Source: Pseudoalteromonas haloplanktis ATCC 14393 (GTDB lineage Bacteria; Pseudomonadota; Gammaproteobacteria; Enterobacterales; Alteromonadaceae). From it: DNA of 64,000 nucleotides. Under the pieces are notes generated by a model. The model was given only the letters and a program-made list of their open reading frames with translations, made no database searches and had not been told where the DNA came from. The position numbers and the translations under genes are program-made. Below, in pieces: positions 54,457 through 64,000 of the stretch (positions are counted from its first letter, which is position 1; every line of letters begins with the position of its first letter). The stretch covers positions 124,001-188,000 of the forward strand of contig NZ_AHCA01000005.1 of assembly GCF_000238355.1 (NCBI RefSeq), written 5' to 3'.

Positions 54457-55473
54457 ATGGCAATCAAACTTGCAATTAATGGTTTTGGTCGAATTGGTCG
54501 AAATATTGTCCGCGCGCTTTATGAATCGGGACTTAGTGACAATATTAAAATTGTTGCGATTAATGAACTCGCCGATCCTCAAGGGATTGCTCACTTACTG
54601 AAATATGACACCTCTCATGGTCGTTTTAAGTATCCAGTTACGTTGGGGGAAGACTCCCTAAATGTTGCAGGCGATACCATTGCATTATTTTCTGAGCAAA
54701 ATCCAATTGAGCTGCCATGGCAGTTACTTGATATTGATGTGGTTTTAGAGTGTACCGGTGTTTATCATTCTCGTGAACACGCGCAATTGCATTTAGATGC
54801 AGGGGCCAAAAAAGTTTTATTTTCTCAGCCAGCTGATGCAGATGTGGATGCCACGATAGTGTATGGTATCAACGACGATGAGCTGCTTGCTGAGCATACG
54901 ATTGTGTCTAATGGTTCATGTACGACTAACTGTATCGTGCCAGTTATCAAGGTACTTGATGATGCGTTTGCTATTGAGTCAGGGGCGATTACCACTATTC
55001 ATGCGTCAATGAATGATCAACAAGTGATTGATGCTTATCACCATGATTTACGTCGTACCCGTGCAGCAAGTCAGTCTATTATTCCTGTTGATACTAAGTT
55101 AGCTCGTGGGATTGAACGGATTTTACCTAAGTTTCATGGCCGTTTTGAAGCCATTGCGGTACGCGTGCCTACTATCAATGTGACAGCGATGGATTTAAGT
55201 GTAACAGTCAACGCAGATGTTGATTTAAACGCGGTGAATAAAGTATTAAAAGCTGCAGCGAAAGATCGTTTAGAAGGTATTTTAAGTTATACCGAAGAGC
55301 CATTGGTATCCGTTGATTTTAATCATGACCCACATTCTTGTATTATAGATGGCACACAGACACGAGTCAGTCATAAACGGCTGATAAAGTTGTTAGTCTG
55401 GTGTGATAATGAATGGGGTTTCGCTAATCGGATGCTCGATACAGCACGAGTAATGATGGCAGCAAGTAATTAA
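54457..55473 (+). CDS. epd: Erythrose-4-phosphate dehydrogenase
   Basis: A 338-residue NAD-dependent member of the GAPDH family. It oxidises erythrose-4-phosphate to 4-phosphoerythronate for pyridoxal-phosphate synthesis. It has [17 protein letters not shown], the catalytic Cys155 in [12 protein letters not shown], and [20 protein letters not shown], which distinguishes Epd from GapA, and ends with [14 protein letters not shown]. The epd-pgk-fba order is as in E. coli. I cannot exclude some GAPDH activity. Confidence 0.9.
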   Translation: MAIKLAINGFGRIGRNIVRALYESGLSDNIKIVAINELADPQGIAHLLKYDTSHGRFKYPVTLGEDSLNVAGDTIALFSEQNPIELPWQLLDIDVVLECTGVYHSREHAQLHLDAGAKKVLFSQPADADVDATIVYGINDDELLAEHTIVSNGSCTTNCIVPVIKVLDDAFAIESGAITTIHASMNDQQVIDAYHHDLRRTRAASQSIIPVDTKLARGIERILPKFHGRFEAIAVRVPTINVTAMDLSVTVNADVDLNAVNKVLKAAAKDRLEGILSYTEEPLVSVDFNHDPHSCIIDGTQTRVSHKRLIKLLVWCDNEWGFANRMLDTARVMMAASN

Positions 55474-55541
55474 TATAAAAGTTATACCATAAAATAAAAC
55501 CTATATATTTCAAGTCAGTATCGTTAACTAAGGAGAAGTCC

Positions 55542-56717
55542 ATGTCGGTCATAAATATGGCAGATTTAGATTTAAACGGCAAACGCGTGTTAATTCGTGA
55601 AGATTTAAATGTACCAGTAAAAGCAGGTAAAGTGACCTCAGATGCACGTATTCGTGCTGCATTACCAAGTATTAAGCTTGCTCTTGAAAAAGGCGCTAAA
55701 GTAATGGTGATGTCACATTTAGGCCGCCCTACGGAAGGGGAATACAACGAAGAGTTTTCTTTAGCTCCGGTTGTTGATTATTTAAATGAAGCACTTGAGC
55801 AAAATGTACGTCTTGAAAAAGATTACTTAAATGGCGTTGAAATTGCTGATAATGAAGTGGTGGTTTTTGAAAACGTACGCTTTAACGTTGGTGAAAAGAA
55901 AGACGATGAAACGCTAGCTAAAAAACTAGCGGCATTATGTGATGTCTATGTAATGGATGCATTTGGTACGGCTCACCGTGCGCAAGCATCTACCCATGGC
56001 GTTGGCTTATATGCAGATGTTGCGTGTGCGGGACCACTTTTAGCCGCAGAATTAGAAGCGTTAGGCAAAGCACTTGATAACCCTGCACGTCCACTTGTGG
56101 CAATTGTTGGTGGTTCAAAAGTATCAACTAAATTAACGGTACTTGATTCATTGTCAACGATAGTTGATCAACTTGTAACTGGCGGCGGTATCGCGAATAC
56201 TTTTATTGCTGCAGCGGGTTACCCTGTAGGTAAATCATTATACGAAGCTGACTTAATTGACGAAGCAAATAAGTTAAGTGCAGCGGCGAAAAGCAATAAT
56301 GGCGAAATCCCAGTACCAACAGATGTTGTTGTTGCTAATGAGTTTTCTGAATCTGCAGTGGCAACATTAAAAGATGTTAGCGATGTAACAGACACAGATA
56401 TGATTTTTGATATTGGCCCAGATACGGCTAACCAACTTGCAAAAATTATTGCAAATGCGGGAACTGTCGTCTGGAATGGCCCAGTTGGTGTATTTGAATT
56501 TGATCAATTTGGTAATGGCACGCGTGCTATTGCACAAGCAATTGCTAATTCTAACGCATTTTCAATTGCCGGTGGCGGTGATACGTTAGCAGCCATTGAT
56601 AAATATGGCATTGCCGATAAAATCTCGTATATTTCAACTGGTGGCGGTGCTTTCCTTGAGTTTTTAGAAGGGAAAAAATTACCAGCAGTTGCTATGCTTG
56701 AACAACGCGCTAAGTGA
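55542..56717 (+). CDS. pgk: Phosphoglycerate kinase
   Basis: Converts 1,3-bisphosphoglycerate and ADP to 3-phosphoglycerate and ATP. The 391-residue protein begins [20 protein letters not shown] and contains [27 protein letters not shown] and [12 protein letters not shown]. The C-terminal nucleotide-binding [11 protein letters not shown] is also present. AAGGAG precedes the ATG by a good distance. Middle gene of epd-pgk-fba. Confidence 0.97.
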   Translation: MSVINMADLDLNGKRVLIREDLNVPVKAGKVTSDARIRAALPSIKLALEKGAKVMVMSHLGRPTEGEYNEEFSLAPVVDYLNEALEQNVRLEKDYLNGVEIADNEVVVFENVRFNVGEKKDDETLAKKLAALCDVYVMDAFGTAHRAQASTHGVGLYADVACAGPLLAAELEALGKALDNPARPLVAIVGGSKVSTKLTVLDSLSTIVDQLVTGGGIANTFIAAAGYPVGKSLYEADLIDEANKLSAAAKSNNGEIPVPTDVVVANEFSESAVATLKDVSDVTDTDMIFDIGPDTANQLAKIIANAGTVVWNGPVGVFEFDQFGNGTRAIAQAIANSNAFSIAGGGDTLAAIDKYGIADKISYISTGGGAFLEFLEGKKLPAVAMLEQRAK

Positions 56718-56730
56718 TTAGCGTTTGCTT

Positions 56731-56756
56731 AGTGTGCTTATTTAAGTAAGCACACT
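56731..56756 (+). promoter_or_regulatory. Hairpin between pgk and fba
   Basis: AGTGTGCTTA / TAAGCACACT, a perfect 10-bp stem with a 6-base loop, no T-run. A second hairpin, GGTGCA-GTGAT-TGCACC, follows near 56848-56864. They may stabilise or partly terminate the pgk transcript. Confidence 0.55.
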
Positions 56757-56930
56757 GAGTACGACCAGTTATTAAATACCTCTCACCCTTATTTAATTAC
56801 TGGTTTTGTATAACGGTAAATTTGGCATAAGCCGAGGCTATCGAGGTGCAGTGATTGCACCGAACTCAACTATTCCGTTCGAACTAGGTAGTGGTGCGTG
56901 CACTGCTATCGACAATTTGGAGAATACCAA

Positions 56931-57995
56931 ATGGCTTTAATCAGTATGCGACAACTTCTTGATCATGCAGCTGAACACGGTTATGGCGTACCTGCTTTTA
57001 ACGTTAATAACCAAGAGCAAATCCGCGCTATTATGATGGCGGCTGATAAAACTAACAGCCCTGTGATAGTACAAGGTTCAGCTGGCGCTCGTGCCTATGC
57101 TGGTGCCCCATTTATTCGTCACATGATTTTAGCTGCCATTGAAGAGTGGCCACATATTCCTGTGGTTATGCACCAAGATCACGGCACTTCACCTGGCGTT
57201 TGCCAACGTTCAATTCAATTAGGCTTTTCATCAGTGATGATGGATGGTTCATTAATGACTGATGGTAAAACACCATCAAGCTACGACTATAACGTTGATG
57301 TTACACGTAAAACTGTTGAACTTGCGCACTCATGTGGTGTGTCTGTTGAAGGTGAATTAGGTGTACTTGGCTCACTTGAAACAGGTGAAGCTGGCGAAGA
57401 AGATGGGGTTGGCGCAGAAGGCAAATTAACCACAGATCAGATGCTTACCGATCCTGAAGAAGCAGCTGACTTTGTCAGTAAAACTCACGTGGATGCACTG
57501 GCAATTGCTTGCGGCACATCACATGGTGCGTACAAATTTACCCGTCCACCGACAGATGATATTTTAGCAATTGATCGTATTAAAGCGATTCATGCGCGTA
57601 TCCCTAATACTCACCTAGTAATGCATGGTTCGTCATCGGTACCGCAAGAATGGCTTGAGATCATTAACCAATACGGTGGTGAGATCCCTGAAACTTACGG
57701 TGTACCAGTTGAGCAGATCATCGAAGGTATTAAGTTTGGTGTACGTAAAGTGAATATCGATACTGACTTACGTTTAGCATCAACTGGGGCTATTCGCCGT
57801 CATATGGCGTTGAACCCAGCCAACTTTGATCCACGTAAATATTTAGCCGAAGCGACAAAAGCAATGACAGAGATCTGTGTTGCACGTTATGAGTCATTTG
57901 GTACTGCAGGTCAAGCTGGTAAGATCAAGCCAATTTCATTGGATGATATGCACCTTAAGTATTTAACTGGTGAATTAGATCCACAGATTAAATAA
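56931..57995 (+). CDS. fbaA: Class II fructose-bisphosphate aldolase
   Basis: Zn-dependent aldolase of glycolysis/gluconeogenesis, 354 residues. It has the metal-site HQDHGTSPG segment, [30 protein letters not shown] and [13 protein letters not shown]. Its pattern is the Calvin-cycle subtype of class II (about 350 residues). I set the start at the ATG at 56931, preceded by GGAGA. A terminator follows. Confidence 0.95.
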   Translation: MALISMRQLLDHAAEHGYGVPAFNVNNQEQIRAIMMAADKTNSPVIVQGSAGARAYAGAPFIRHMILAAIEEWPHIPVVMHQDHGTSPGVCQRSIQLGFSSVMMDGSLMTDGKTPSSYDYNVDVTRKTVELAHSCGVSVEGELGVLGSLETGEAGEEDGVGAEGKLTTDQMLTDPEEAADFVSKTHVDALAIACGTSHGAYKFTRPPTDDILAIDRIKAIHARIPNTHLVMHGSSSVPQEWLEIINQYGGEIPETYGVPVEQIIEGIKFGVRKVNIDTDLRLASTGAIRRHMALNPANFDPRKYLAEATKAMTEICVARYESFGTAGQAGKIKPISLDDMHLKYLTGELDPQIK

Positions 57996-58026
57996 GTTAA
58001 CTCATTAAGTTATTTAATAAATAAAC

Positions 58027-58057
58027 AGCCAGTAGCGTTATGTTACTGGCTTTTTTT
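58027..58057 (+). terminator. Terminator after fbaA
   Basis: AGCCAGTA / TACTGGCT stem with a 9-base loop and a T7 run, 32 bases past the stop. Confidence 0.9.
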
Positions 58058-58061
58058 GTCG

Positions 58062-58373
58062 TTGATCAACAGAGATCATTATTTTACCAAGCATTGAATT
58101 TGGGATCACTGACTTACTAACTTGATATAATTGGGATCAGATTTTTACTAAGGATCAGCTTTGTTGTGAGAGTTTTTGTTGTATAAATAACCACTTCACA
58201 GCTTGCTTGTTTAAATGATCAACAACTTACAGATTTTGCTAGGTAAAACAGTGATCCCAGATCGAGCTTGGTTAGTAAAAGCGTGATCCCAAACTCAATG
58301 CTTAGTAGAATTTTGATCTCTATAAATGATCAAAGCAACCCGTGTTATATTCATAATTATGCAAAGTTCGATC
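58062..58373. repeat. GATC-rich inverted-repeat element
   Basis: A gene-free stretch with about 50-base imperfect inverted arms. The left arm (58062-58112) holds AGCATTGAATTTGGGATCAC. The right arm (about 58280-58336) is its reverse complement, with TGATCA and AGAGATCA also matched. Twelve GATC sites fall between 58064 and 58373. The rest of the 664-base gap to phoB holds AT-rich DNA and the Pho box. The small plus-strand frame at 58268-58468 looks spurious. Confidence 0.75.
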
Positions 58374-58590
58374 CCGCCATAATGATGAACAATGGCTATG
58401 GAAGCAGAATCACCCCTCGTCAGAGAAATAAAATAAGAGTGCCTTTAGTTAAAGTTGATACGAGCTAAAATATTTCAACTAGTAAAAAAGGGTTGGTTTA
58501 ATTGCTTGTACTGAGCTTATTTACGCTTATTTAGTTCCTGATATCGGTTAATTGCTGTTTTTTTCCCTGCATTTTGATTTACACGTTACA

Positions 58591-58619
58591 CTTTCATAAA
58601 AATGTCATACTTAGTCATA
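58591..58619 (+). promoter_or_regulatory. Candidate Pho box of phoB
   Basis: CTTTCAT-AAAA-ATGTCAT-ACTT-AGTCATA: three CTGTCAT-like units in 11-base phase, 40 bases before the phoB ATG. It predicts PhoB autoregulation. Confidence 0.75.
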
Positions 58620-58659
58620 ATAATGAAAACTAGTTCGATAACGAAAGAGATAAATTGGA

Positions 58660-59349
58660 ATGTCACGTAAAGTACTTGTCGTCGATGACGAAGCACCGAT
58701 CAGAGAGATGCTGGTTTTTGTATTAGAGCAAAATGGTTTTCAAGCAATTGAAGCTGAAGACTATGATTCAGCAATTGCTGCTATGGTAGAACCTTATCCT
58801 GATATGGTGCTACTCGATTGGATGCTGCCAGGTGGTAGCGGAATTCAAATAGCCAAAAAGTTTAAGCAAAGCGAATATACTAGGCAGATCCCGATTATCA
58901 TGCTGACGGCCCGCGGAGAAGAAGAAGATAAAGTTCGTGGACTTGAAGTCGGTGCAGATGATTATGTTACTAAGCCATTTTCACCTAAAGAATTGATGGC
59001 GCGTATTAAAGCCGTAATTCGTCGTGTTTCACCAACGTCATTGGAAGAAGCGATTGATGTACATGGTTTACGCCTTGATCCTATTTCACACCGTGTTACT
59101 TCACAAGGTAGCGAGCTGGATATGGGACCAACTGAGTTTCGTTTATTGCATTTCTTTATGACTCACCCTGAGCGAGTGTATAGCCGTGAACAATTGCTAG
59201 ATAACGTGTGGGGGACTAATGTCTATGTTGAAGATAGAACCGTAGACGTGCATATTCGTCGCTTACGTAAAGCGATTGCTCCGCTTGGTCATGACCGTTT
59301 AGTACAAACTGTACGTGGTGCAGGTTATCGTTTTTCGAGTAAACTATAA
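58660..59349 (+). CDS. phoB: Phosphate regulon response regulator PhoB
   Basis: A 229-residue OmpR-class activator of phosphate-starvation genes. The receiver has [12 protein letters not shown], phospho-acceptor Asp53 ([11 protein letters not shown]) and [20 protein letters not shown]. The winged helix includes [20 protein letters not shown] and [12 protein letters not shown]. The phoBR order, with PhoR 44 bases downstream, and Pho boxes in the vicinity make the assignment firm. Confidence 0.97.
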   Translation: MSRKVLVVDDEAPIREMLVFVLEQNGFQAIEAEDYDSAIAAMVEPYPDMVLLDWMLPGGSGIQIAKKFKQSEYTRQIPIIMLTARGEEEDKVRGLEVGADDYVTKPFSPKELMARIKAVIRRVSPTSLEEAIDVHGLRLDPISHRVTSQGSELDMGPTEFRLLHFFMTHPERVYSREQLLDNVWGTNVYVEDRTVDVHIRRLRKAIAPLGHDRLVQTVRGAGYRFSSKL

Positions 59350-59393
59350 ACATTCAGGCCAAGGTCGGTCTTGCTCTAAGGTAAAGTGAGTGT

Positions 59394-60716
59394 ATGTATC
59401 GAGTTGTCAATAAGCAGGCGTTAGCTAAGCGTCTGCTTATCTATTTCCTACCTTTATTATTAGTGGGTGTGTTGATTGGCGCACCATTTTTGCTTTTGTT
59501 TTTAGGTTCATTTTCACTGCTTATTTGGCATTATCATCAGTTATATCGGCTTAGTGATTGGTTATTGAATCAACGCAGTTTCAATCCTCCTGAAGGTGAG
59601 GGAGCATGGGAGCAGGTGTTTGAGGGGATCTATCATTTGCAGCACCGCAACCGAAAAAAGCGCAATGAGTTAGCGGATCTGATCCGCCGCTTTCGTGATG
59701 GTGCCGAAGCGGTTCCTGATGCTGTTGTGGTATTGCAACGTGACTTAAGTATTGTTTGGTGCAACCAATTAGCGCTAAAGGTGTTGGGTTTACAGTGGCC
59801 GACGGATCATGGTCAACGCCTTGATAATCTTGTGAGGGATCCTAAGTTTGCAAAGTATATGCAAATGGGATTGTTTGATGAGGCACTTGAACTGGAAAGT
59901 GGTCACAGTGTTGAACACGTTTTAGAGTTTCGGGTAATGCCTTACGCCAGTTCACAATTAATGGTAGTAGTCAGGGATGTGACACGGTTGAAGCAACTAG
60001 AGCAAATGCGCAAAGATTTTGTAGCCAATGTGTCACATGAATTACGCACGCCACTGACGGTCGTTACGGGTTATCTAGAAATGTTTGATGGTGACATGAT
60101 GCCGCCGCCAGCGATGTGGAATAAAGCCCAGGGCACTATGCTTGAGCAATGTAAGCGTATGGATAGCCTCGTAAACCAGCTGTTGTCGTTATCACGTATT
60201 GAAGGCGCTCGGCGTCAAGACAACGATAAAGCGGTTAACGTACCGCAATTACTCACTTATGTAAAAACTGAGGCACAGTCTTTGAACCAAGATAAAGGCC
60301 ATGAGTTGATTTTCGATATTGATGCAGGGCTTGATATTAAAGGTTCGGAAGAAGAGTTGCGCAGTGCGTTTTCTAACTTAGTGTTTAACGCCATTCACTA
60401 CACTAAAGCCGGCGGTAGAATTACCGTAAGTTGGCAGTTAAAAAATAAACAAGCACATTTCTCGGTGGTTGATAATGGTGATGGTATTGCGCCTGAGCAT
60501 ATAAATCGTTTAACAGAGCGCTTTTACCGAGTGGATAAAGCGCGTAGTCGTACTACTGGTGGTTCAGGGCTAGGTTTGGCGATCACTAAACATGTATTAA
60601 CTCGTCACGAAAGTAAGTTACAAATAACCAGTAAATTAGGTGAAGGCTCAACATTTTCGTTTGCCTTCAATAGCGATAAAACGCTATTACTAACTAATTT
60701 AGCTGAGAAAGTATAA
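59394..60716 (+). CDS. phoR: Phosphate regulon sensor histidine kinase PhoR
   Basis: A 440-residue kinase. Its N-terminus has one or two short hydrophobic segments (LLIYFLPLLLVGVLIGAPFL, about 14-34) and almost no periplasmic loop, as in PhoR. A PAS domain lies at about 105-195 (VPDAVVVLQRDLSIVWCNQ). HisKA has NVSHELRTPLTVVTGYLE with phospho-His215. The ATPase has FSNLVFNAIHYT, DNGDGI and GGSGLGLAITKH. It pairs with PhoB and presumably senses Pst/PhoU status. Confidence 0.95.
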   Translation: MYRVVNKQALAKRLLIYFLPLLLVGVLIGAPFLLLFLGSFSLLIWHYHQLYRLSDWLLNQRSFNPPEGEGAWEQVFEGIYHLQHRNRKKRNELADLIRRFRDGAEAVPDAVVVLQRDLSIVWCNQLALKVLGLQWPTDHGQRLDNLVRDPKFAKYMQMGLFDEALELESGHSVEHVLEFRVMPYASSQLMVVVRDVTRLKQLEQMRKDFVANVSHELRTPLTVVTGYLEMFDGDMMPPPAMWNKAQGTMLEQCKRMDSLVNQLLSLSRIEGARRQDNDKAVNVPQLLTYVKTEAQSLNQDKGHELIFDIDAGLDIKGSEEELRSAFSNLVFNAIHYTKAGGRITVSWQLKNKQAHFSVVDNGDGIAPEHINRLTERFYRVDKARSRTTGGSGLGLAITKHVLTRHESKLQITSKLGEGSTFSFAFNSDKTLLLTNLAEKV

Positions 60717-60755
60717 AGTCATAAAACTGTCATTTTAGAGTAATCTAACTGTCAT
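60716..60755 (+). promoter_or_regulatory. Pho box array upstream of pstS
   Basis: Four units at exact 11-base steps: AAGTCAT, CTGTCAT, GAGTAAT and CTGTCAT (60716, 60727, 60738, 60749). This is a clear PhoB-type direct-repeat array, and it starts on the last base of phoR. It lies 59 bases before the pstS ATG. Confidence 0.85.
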
Positions 60756-60814
60756 CTATTCTCTTTACAGTAGAGCGCAGTTAAGAAATGGACGAACCAA
60801 ATTGGAGTAACCCA

Positions 60815-61783
60815 ATGAAATTTAAAAATCTAGTCGCCGCAATGGGTGTGGCAGTAACAACATTTGTGTCTGCACAAGCAATGGCAACGGATGCAAGCAT
60901 TCCTGAATATCAAAAAGTCAGTGGTATTTCAGGTAATTTTTCATCTGTGGGCTCTGATACGTTAGCCAACATGATGACTTTTTGGGCAGAAGAATATAAG
61001 CGTATTTACCCAAATGTAAATATTCAAATTCAGGCTGCAGGTTCATCAACAGCGCCGCCGGCATTAACAGAAGGCACGTCTAATTTTGGCCCTATGAGCC
61101 GAAAAATGAAATCAAAAGAAATTGAAGCGTTTGAGAAACGTTACGGTTATAAGCCTACTGAAGTGCGTGTAGCTATCGATGCATTAGCAGTGTTTGTACA
61201 TAAAGATAACCCAATTGAAGGGCTGCGAATTGATCAAGTTGATGCGATTTTCTCGTCAACACGTAAATGTGGCGCAAATGCTGATGTAACACGCTGGAGT
61301 GACGTTGGTTTAACGGGTGATTGGGCTGCTAAAGATATTCAGCTTTACGGTCGTAACTCTGTGTCGGGTACATATGGTTACTTTAAAAGTAAAGCACTTT
61401 GTAAAGGTGACTTCCGCAACAATGTAAATGAGCAACCAGGCTCTGCTTCTGTGGTGCAGTCAATTTCATCATCAGTGAACGCAATTGGTTACTCAGGTAT
61501 TGGTTATAAGACTTCTGGTGTACGTACAGTGCCGCTGGCGAAAAAAGGTGATAACTTTGTTGATGCAACACTTGAAAACGTTGCTACAGGTAAATATCCA
61601 CTGTCGCGCTTTTTATATGTGTATGTGAATAAACACCCGAACAAACCACTTGCACCAATTGAAGCTGAGTTCTTAAAAATGGTGTTATCACAAGATGGCC
61701 AAAAAATTGTAGAGAAAGATGGTTATGTGCCGCTTTCTGGCAAAATGGCGATGAGCGAACTTAAGAAGTTAGGTCTGCTTTAA
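60815..61783 (+). CDS. pstS: Periplasmic phosphate-binding protein, PstS family
   Basis: A 322-residue secreted substrate-binding protein. The signal peptide (about 1-24) is followed by [40 protein letters not shown] and [12 protein letters not shown], with [14 protein letters not shown] and [18 protein letters not shown] later. The Ser/Thr/Gly phosphate-cage segments fit the PstS-like (PBP_like_2) family. The ATG at 60815 has GGAG upstream; the frame also opens at 60788. The Pho box array predicts strong induction in low phosphate. The transporter genes are not in this window. Confidence 0.9.
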   Translation: MKFKNLVAAMGVAVTTFVSAQAMATDASIPEYQKVSGISGNFSSVGSDTLANMMTFWAEEYKRIYPNVNIQIQAAGSSTAPPALTEGTSNFGPMSRKMKSKEIEAFEKRYGYKPTEVRVAIDALAVFVHKDNPIEGLRIDQVDAIFSSTRKCGANADVTRWSDVGLTGDWAAKDIQLYGRNSVSGTYGYFKSKALCKGDFRNNVNEQPGSASVVQSISSSVNAIGYSGIGYKTSGVRTVPLAKKGDNFVDATLENVATGKYPLSRFLYVYVNKHPNKPLAPIEAEFLKMVLSQDGQKIVEKDGYVPLSGKMAMSELKKLGLL

Positions 61784-61811
61784 ACTCAACTCATCCTAAT
61801 AATGAGTTAAT

Positions 61812-61845
61812 AAAAAACCGCGCAATGCAAATTGCGCGGTTTTTT
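61812..61845. terminator. Bidirectional terminator between pstS and opgH
   Basis: AAAAAACCGCGCAAT / ATTGCGCGGTTTTTT, a 15-bp perfect stem with a GCAA tetraloop, between convergent genes. Confidence 0.93.
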
Positions 61846-61867
61846 ATGTTTACGAGTCAAGTTTAAA

Positions 61868-63847
61868 CTAGTTAAATAGTTTCTTCTTGATTTGTTGGTG
61901 GGCATTTAAAACGCGTTTTCGTTTACTTAACCCTTGGCGCTTAAAGCTTTGGATTGGCATTACACTCGCATGCTCTGGTGGCAATTCAGGGATTGAGAAA
62001 TTGGCGACCTCATCACTAGGTAATGTAATTTCTTGCTCATGAACACGTAAGGCGGCAAGTGTGTCGTCATTATCTACTTCACTTGGGCAAATGAATATCC
62101 CCATTTTCCGTAACTTAACCCCAAAGCCAATGCTACTTGAATAACGAACAATAGGCGCTGCTAAAATTAATCCGACTAAAATCGGTGACAACCACCAAAA
62201 GAAAGTGGGTGTATAGTAATAAGCAACGCTACCCCAAGCAATGGCAACTAAAGTCGCTATTAACGTATAGCCAATTGCTTCTTTCCAAGGCACCATTCGA
62301 CCCGTTCTTGGTTGCGCATCCCAGGTTACTTTTTTACCTAAAAATACACACACCACAAAGTAACTATGAAATACCATCATGAGTGGTGCGATGATGATTG
62401 CAAACACGGTCTCAATAATTGAGCCCAAAATTAGTTTGAATGAGCCTCCAAATTGCTTATTACGATGGATCAAGGTAACTATGATCCCCATTAATTTTGG
62501 TAATAATAACAATACGATGGTGACAAACAGCAGAGAATTAATTAAATCTGTTTTAGCAATTTGCCAAGTCGGAAATAATTGATATGCCTGATTAAAATAG
62601 ACATTACTATTCATTGCACGAGTAACGGCGTCAATGGTACTAAGCACTAACATTGATAACCAAATTAATGACGAAATATAAGCCGTTGCACCAAGTAAAA
62701 AGTGCAGTTTACTCATCATTTTTAAACCTGATGAAGGTAATAAACCTAAATGCTGAATATTACCTTGCACCCAGCGTCTATCCCGAATGGCATAGTCTAA
62801 AATATTACTTGGTACTTCTTCGTAGCTACCTTGAATATCGCTAAGCAATAACACATCCCAGCCAGCACGATGTAATAATGAGGCTTCGACAAAGTCATGG
62901 CTTAAAATTTCACCGCCGAATGGGGCATTACCTTCAAGTACAGGTAAACCGCAGCAATCAATAAACGCTTCAACACGAATAATGGCATTATGGCCCCAGT
63001 AATTAGCCTGATTGGTTTGCCAAAAAGCAGAACCAGTCGCCAGCATCGGGCTGTACAACACAGAGGCAAACTGTAAAAAACGGCCAAAGAAAGTATCTTG
63101 TCTTACTGGAATAGGAATGGTTTGAATAAGCCCTGTTTGTGGATTGTTGATCATACTTGAGGTGAGTTCAAGCATGCATTGGCCAGTCATAATACTGTCA
63201 GCATCAAGCACAATCATGTGCTCATATTTACTGCCCCAACGTTCACAAAAATCAGTTAGATTACCTACTTTACGGTGTTTGTTATCTTCACGGCGACGAT
63301 AAAAAGTTTGTTTCGCAACATCATCGCCTAATCGCTCGCTTAGGGCATGCCACGCTTTTAGCTCGTTATTGGCTATTTCTGGATCTTGAGTGTCACTGAG
63401 CAAATAAAAGTCATAATGAGCAAATTGACCTGTTTTTATCAGTGAACGCATGCTTACTTCAAAACCTGCGATAACACGCTGGGTATCTTCATTGTAGATA
63501 GGCATGACAACCGCTGTTCTGGTTTTACTCAGTGCTTGTTCATCAATTTTAATTGCCTTTTGGCGCTTGAGCGTTAAGGGATCGATTCTAAACAATTGTA
63601 AAATAAATCCCATGCAGCCACTGCAAAACGCGGTGACAATCCACGTAAAGGTGATTGAAAACAGTGCCAGTAATGCATACTCAAGTGGGGTCATGCCATT
63701 TGAATTTAAAATATCAAACATGATCCACATGCCGTAGGCCGAGATGGCTAACACTAACAGTGAAAATAACCATACTCTGGCCTTTTTAAAAGGCATTGCA
63801 GTGTTGTGTGTGCTGTTGCTATTCGACGTCATTTGGATACCAGACAT
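61868..63847 (-). CDS. opgH: Glucans biosynthesis glucosyltransferase H
   Basis: A 659-residue inner-membrane GT2-family glucosyltransferase that builds and exports the backbone of osmoregulated periplasmic glucans from UDP-glucose. It has MPIYNED, the metal-binding LDADSIMTG, SHDFVEASLLHRAGWDV, and the processive RRWVQGNIQHLG motif. About eight transmembrane helices surround the catalytic domain. It is shorter than E. coli OpgH at both ends. I use the ATG at 63847, which has GGAG just upstream and overlaps the opgG stop by 29 bases; an ATG at 63832 is possible. Confidence 0.93.
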   Translation of the reverse strand: MSGIQMTSNSNSTHNTAMPFKKARVWLFSLLVLAISAYGMWIMFDILNSNGMTPLEYALLALFSITFTWIVTAFCSGCMGFILQLFRIDPLTLKRQKAIKIDEQALSKTRTAVVMPIYNEDTQRVIAGFEVSMRSLIKTGQFAHYDFYLLSDTQDPEIANNELKAWHALSERLGDDVAKQTFYRRREDNKHRKVGNLTDFCERWGSKYEHMIVLDADSIMTGQCMLELTSSMINNPQTGLIQTIPIPVRQDTFFGRFLQFASVLYSPMLATGSAFWQTNQANYWGHNAIIRVEAFIDCCGLPVLEGNAPFGGEILSHDFVEASLLHRAGWDVLLLSDIQGSYEEVPSNILDYAIRDRRWVQGNIQHLGLLPSSGLKMMSKLHFLLGATAYISSLIWLSMLVLSTIDAVTRAMNSNVYFNQAYQLFPTWQIAKTDLINSLLFVTIVLLLLPKLMGIIVTLIHRNKQFGGSFKLILGSIIETVFAIIIAPLMMVFHSYFVVCVFLGKKVTWDAQPRTGRMVPWKEAIGYTLIATLVAIAWGSVAYYYTPTFFWWLSPILVGLILAAPIVRYSSSIGFGVKLRKMGIFICPSEVDNDDTLAALRVHEQEITLPSDEVANFSIPELPPEHASVMPIQSFKRQGLSKRKRVLNAHQQIKKKLFN

Positions 63848-64000
63848 AACTCCATACCTCGCTTACTTCTTTGTCACGTAGTGTTAATGATAAGCGCATA
63901 TCGACAGGCTTATCTCCCTCAGGCGCGATTTTAAAAGCAACACGCCATCCTTGATTATTTGGTAATTGTTGTACTGTTTTATCGCTTATCTTTCCTGAAT
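63819..64000 (-). CDS. opgG: Glucans biosynthesis protein G, 3' end
   Basis: The C-terminal 60 codons of the periplasmic OpgG/MdoG protein (5' part outside the window). My translation contains NQGWRVAFKIAPEGDKPVDM and ends RDKEVSEVWSYVWYPND-VE-stop at 63819. The EVWSYVWYP ending is characteristic of the family. It overlaps opgH by 29 bases, so the two are an operon as in enterics. Confidence 0.85.
   Translation of the reverse strand, partial: SGKISDKTVQQLPNNQGWRVAFKIAPEGDKPVDMRLSLTLRDKEVSEVWSYVWYPNDVE

Noticed and set aside
58268..58468. 66-codon plus-strand frame
   Set aside because: Its first part lies in the inverted-repeat arm; there is no ribosome-binding site or recognisable motif.
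61383..61571. 62-codon minus-strand frame inside pstS
   Set aside because: Antisense to pstS with no independent signal.

Overview
The window is moderately AT-rich chromosomal DNA from a marine gammaproteobacterium of the Alteromonadales, most likely Pseudoalteromonas or a close relative. The evidence is the conserved blocks yibN-grxC-secB-gpsA, ftsB-ispD-ispF-truD-surE-pcm-(yqaA)-nlpD-rpoS, mutS/pncC-recA, epd-pgk-fba and phoB-phoR. A TIGR01782-type TonB receptor and several Alteromonadales-style intergenic repeats point the same way. This is inferred from protein sequence and synteny; no 16S gene is present. I saw no tRNA, rRNA, CRISPR array or prophage.

Layout. 1-3.4 kb: the 5' part of gpmI, divergent from yibN-grxC-secB-gpsA. 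3.4-12.6 kb: a large periplasmic-sensor GGDEF/EAL protein, trmL, fieF, an alpha/beta hydrolase, and a Cpx envelope-stress locus (cpxRA divergent from cpxP with a candidate CpxR box between them). 12.6-16.8 kb: a REP-like repeat region, a decayed XRE antitoxin gene, a MoxR/VWA pair, and small conserved proteins of unknown function. 16.9-23.3 kb: the long ftsB-to-rpoS operon, with nlpD broken by a -1 frameshift at an A AAA AAG heptamer. 23.3-27.6 kb: mutS, pncC and SOS-controlled recA. 27.6-28.4 kb: a repeat-rich scar (MITE-like element, transposase remnant, twin 18-bp palindromes). 28.4-32.6 kb: DcaP-like porin, acs and the response regulator crbR. 32.6-35.5 kb: purU, an AraC regulator and a degenerate GGDEF protein. 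35.7-41.6 kb: a TonB receptor, a secreted metallophosphoesterase and a lipoprotein, preceded by a candidate Pho box. 41.6-45.3 kb: a DUF2339 membrane protein, a HEPN/MNT (HepT-MntA-type) pair and a second MITE-like element. 45.3-53.8 kb: the sensor kinase crbS, divergent from a DUF4212/solute symporter pair, then a CBS/DUF294 protein and a DnaQ-like exonuclease. 53.9-58.1 kb: epd-pgk-fba. 58.06-58.34 kb: a GATC-rich inverted-repeat element. 58.6-61.8 kb: phoB-phoR-pstS with Pho boxes. 61.9-64 kb: opgH and the 3' end of opgG.

Three regulatory circuits tie genes together. (1) Acetate: CrbS (45.3-48.7 kb) and CrbR (31.9-32.5 kb) are homologues of the system that controls acs in Vibrio. A near-identical 20-bp motif (18/20) lies upstream of both acs and the symporter operon, with a degenerate copy upstream of crbR. 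(2) Phosphate: PhoB-type 11-bp-phased repeats precede phoB, pstS and the TonB receptor/phosphoesterase cluster. That suggests the cluster is a phosphate-starvation organophosphate-scavenging module. (3) Envelope stress: cpxP/cpxRA. The most unusual single observation is the nlpD frameshift, because a -1 slip at exactly that heptamer would restore full-length NlpD.
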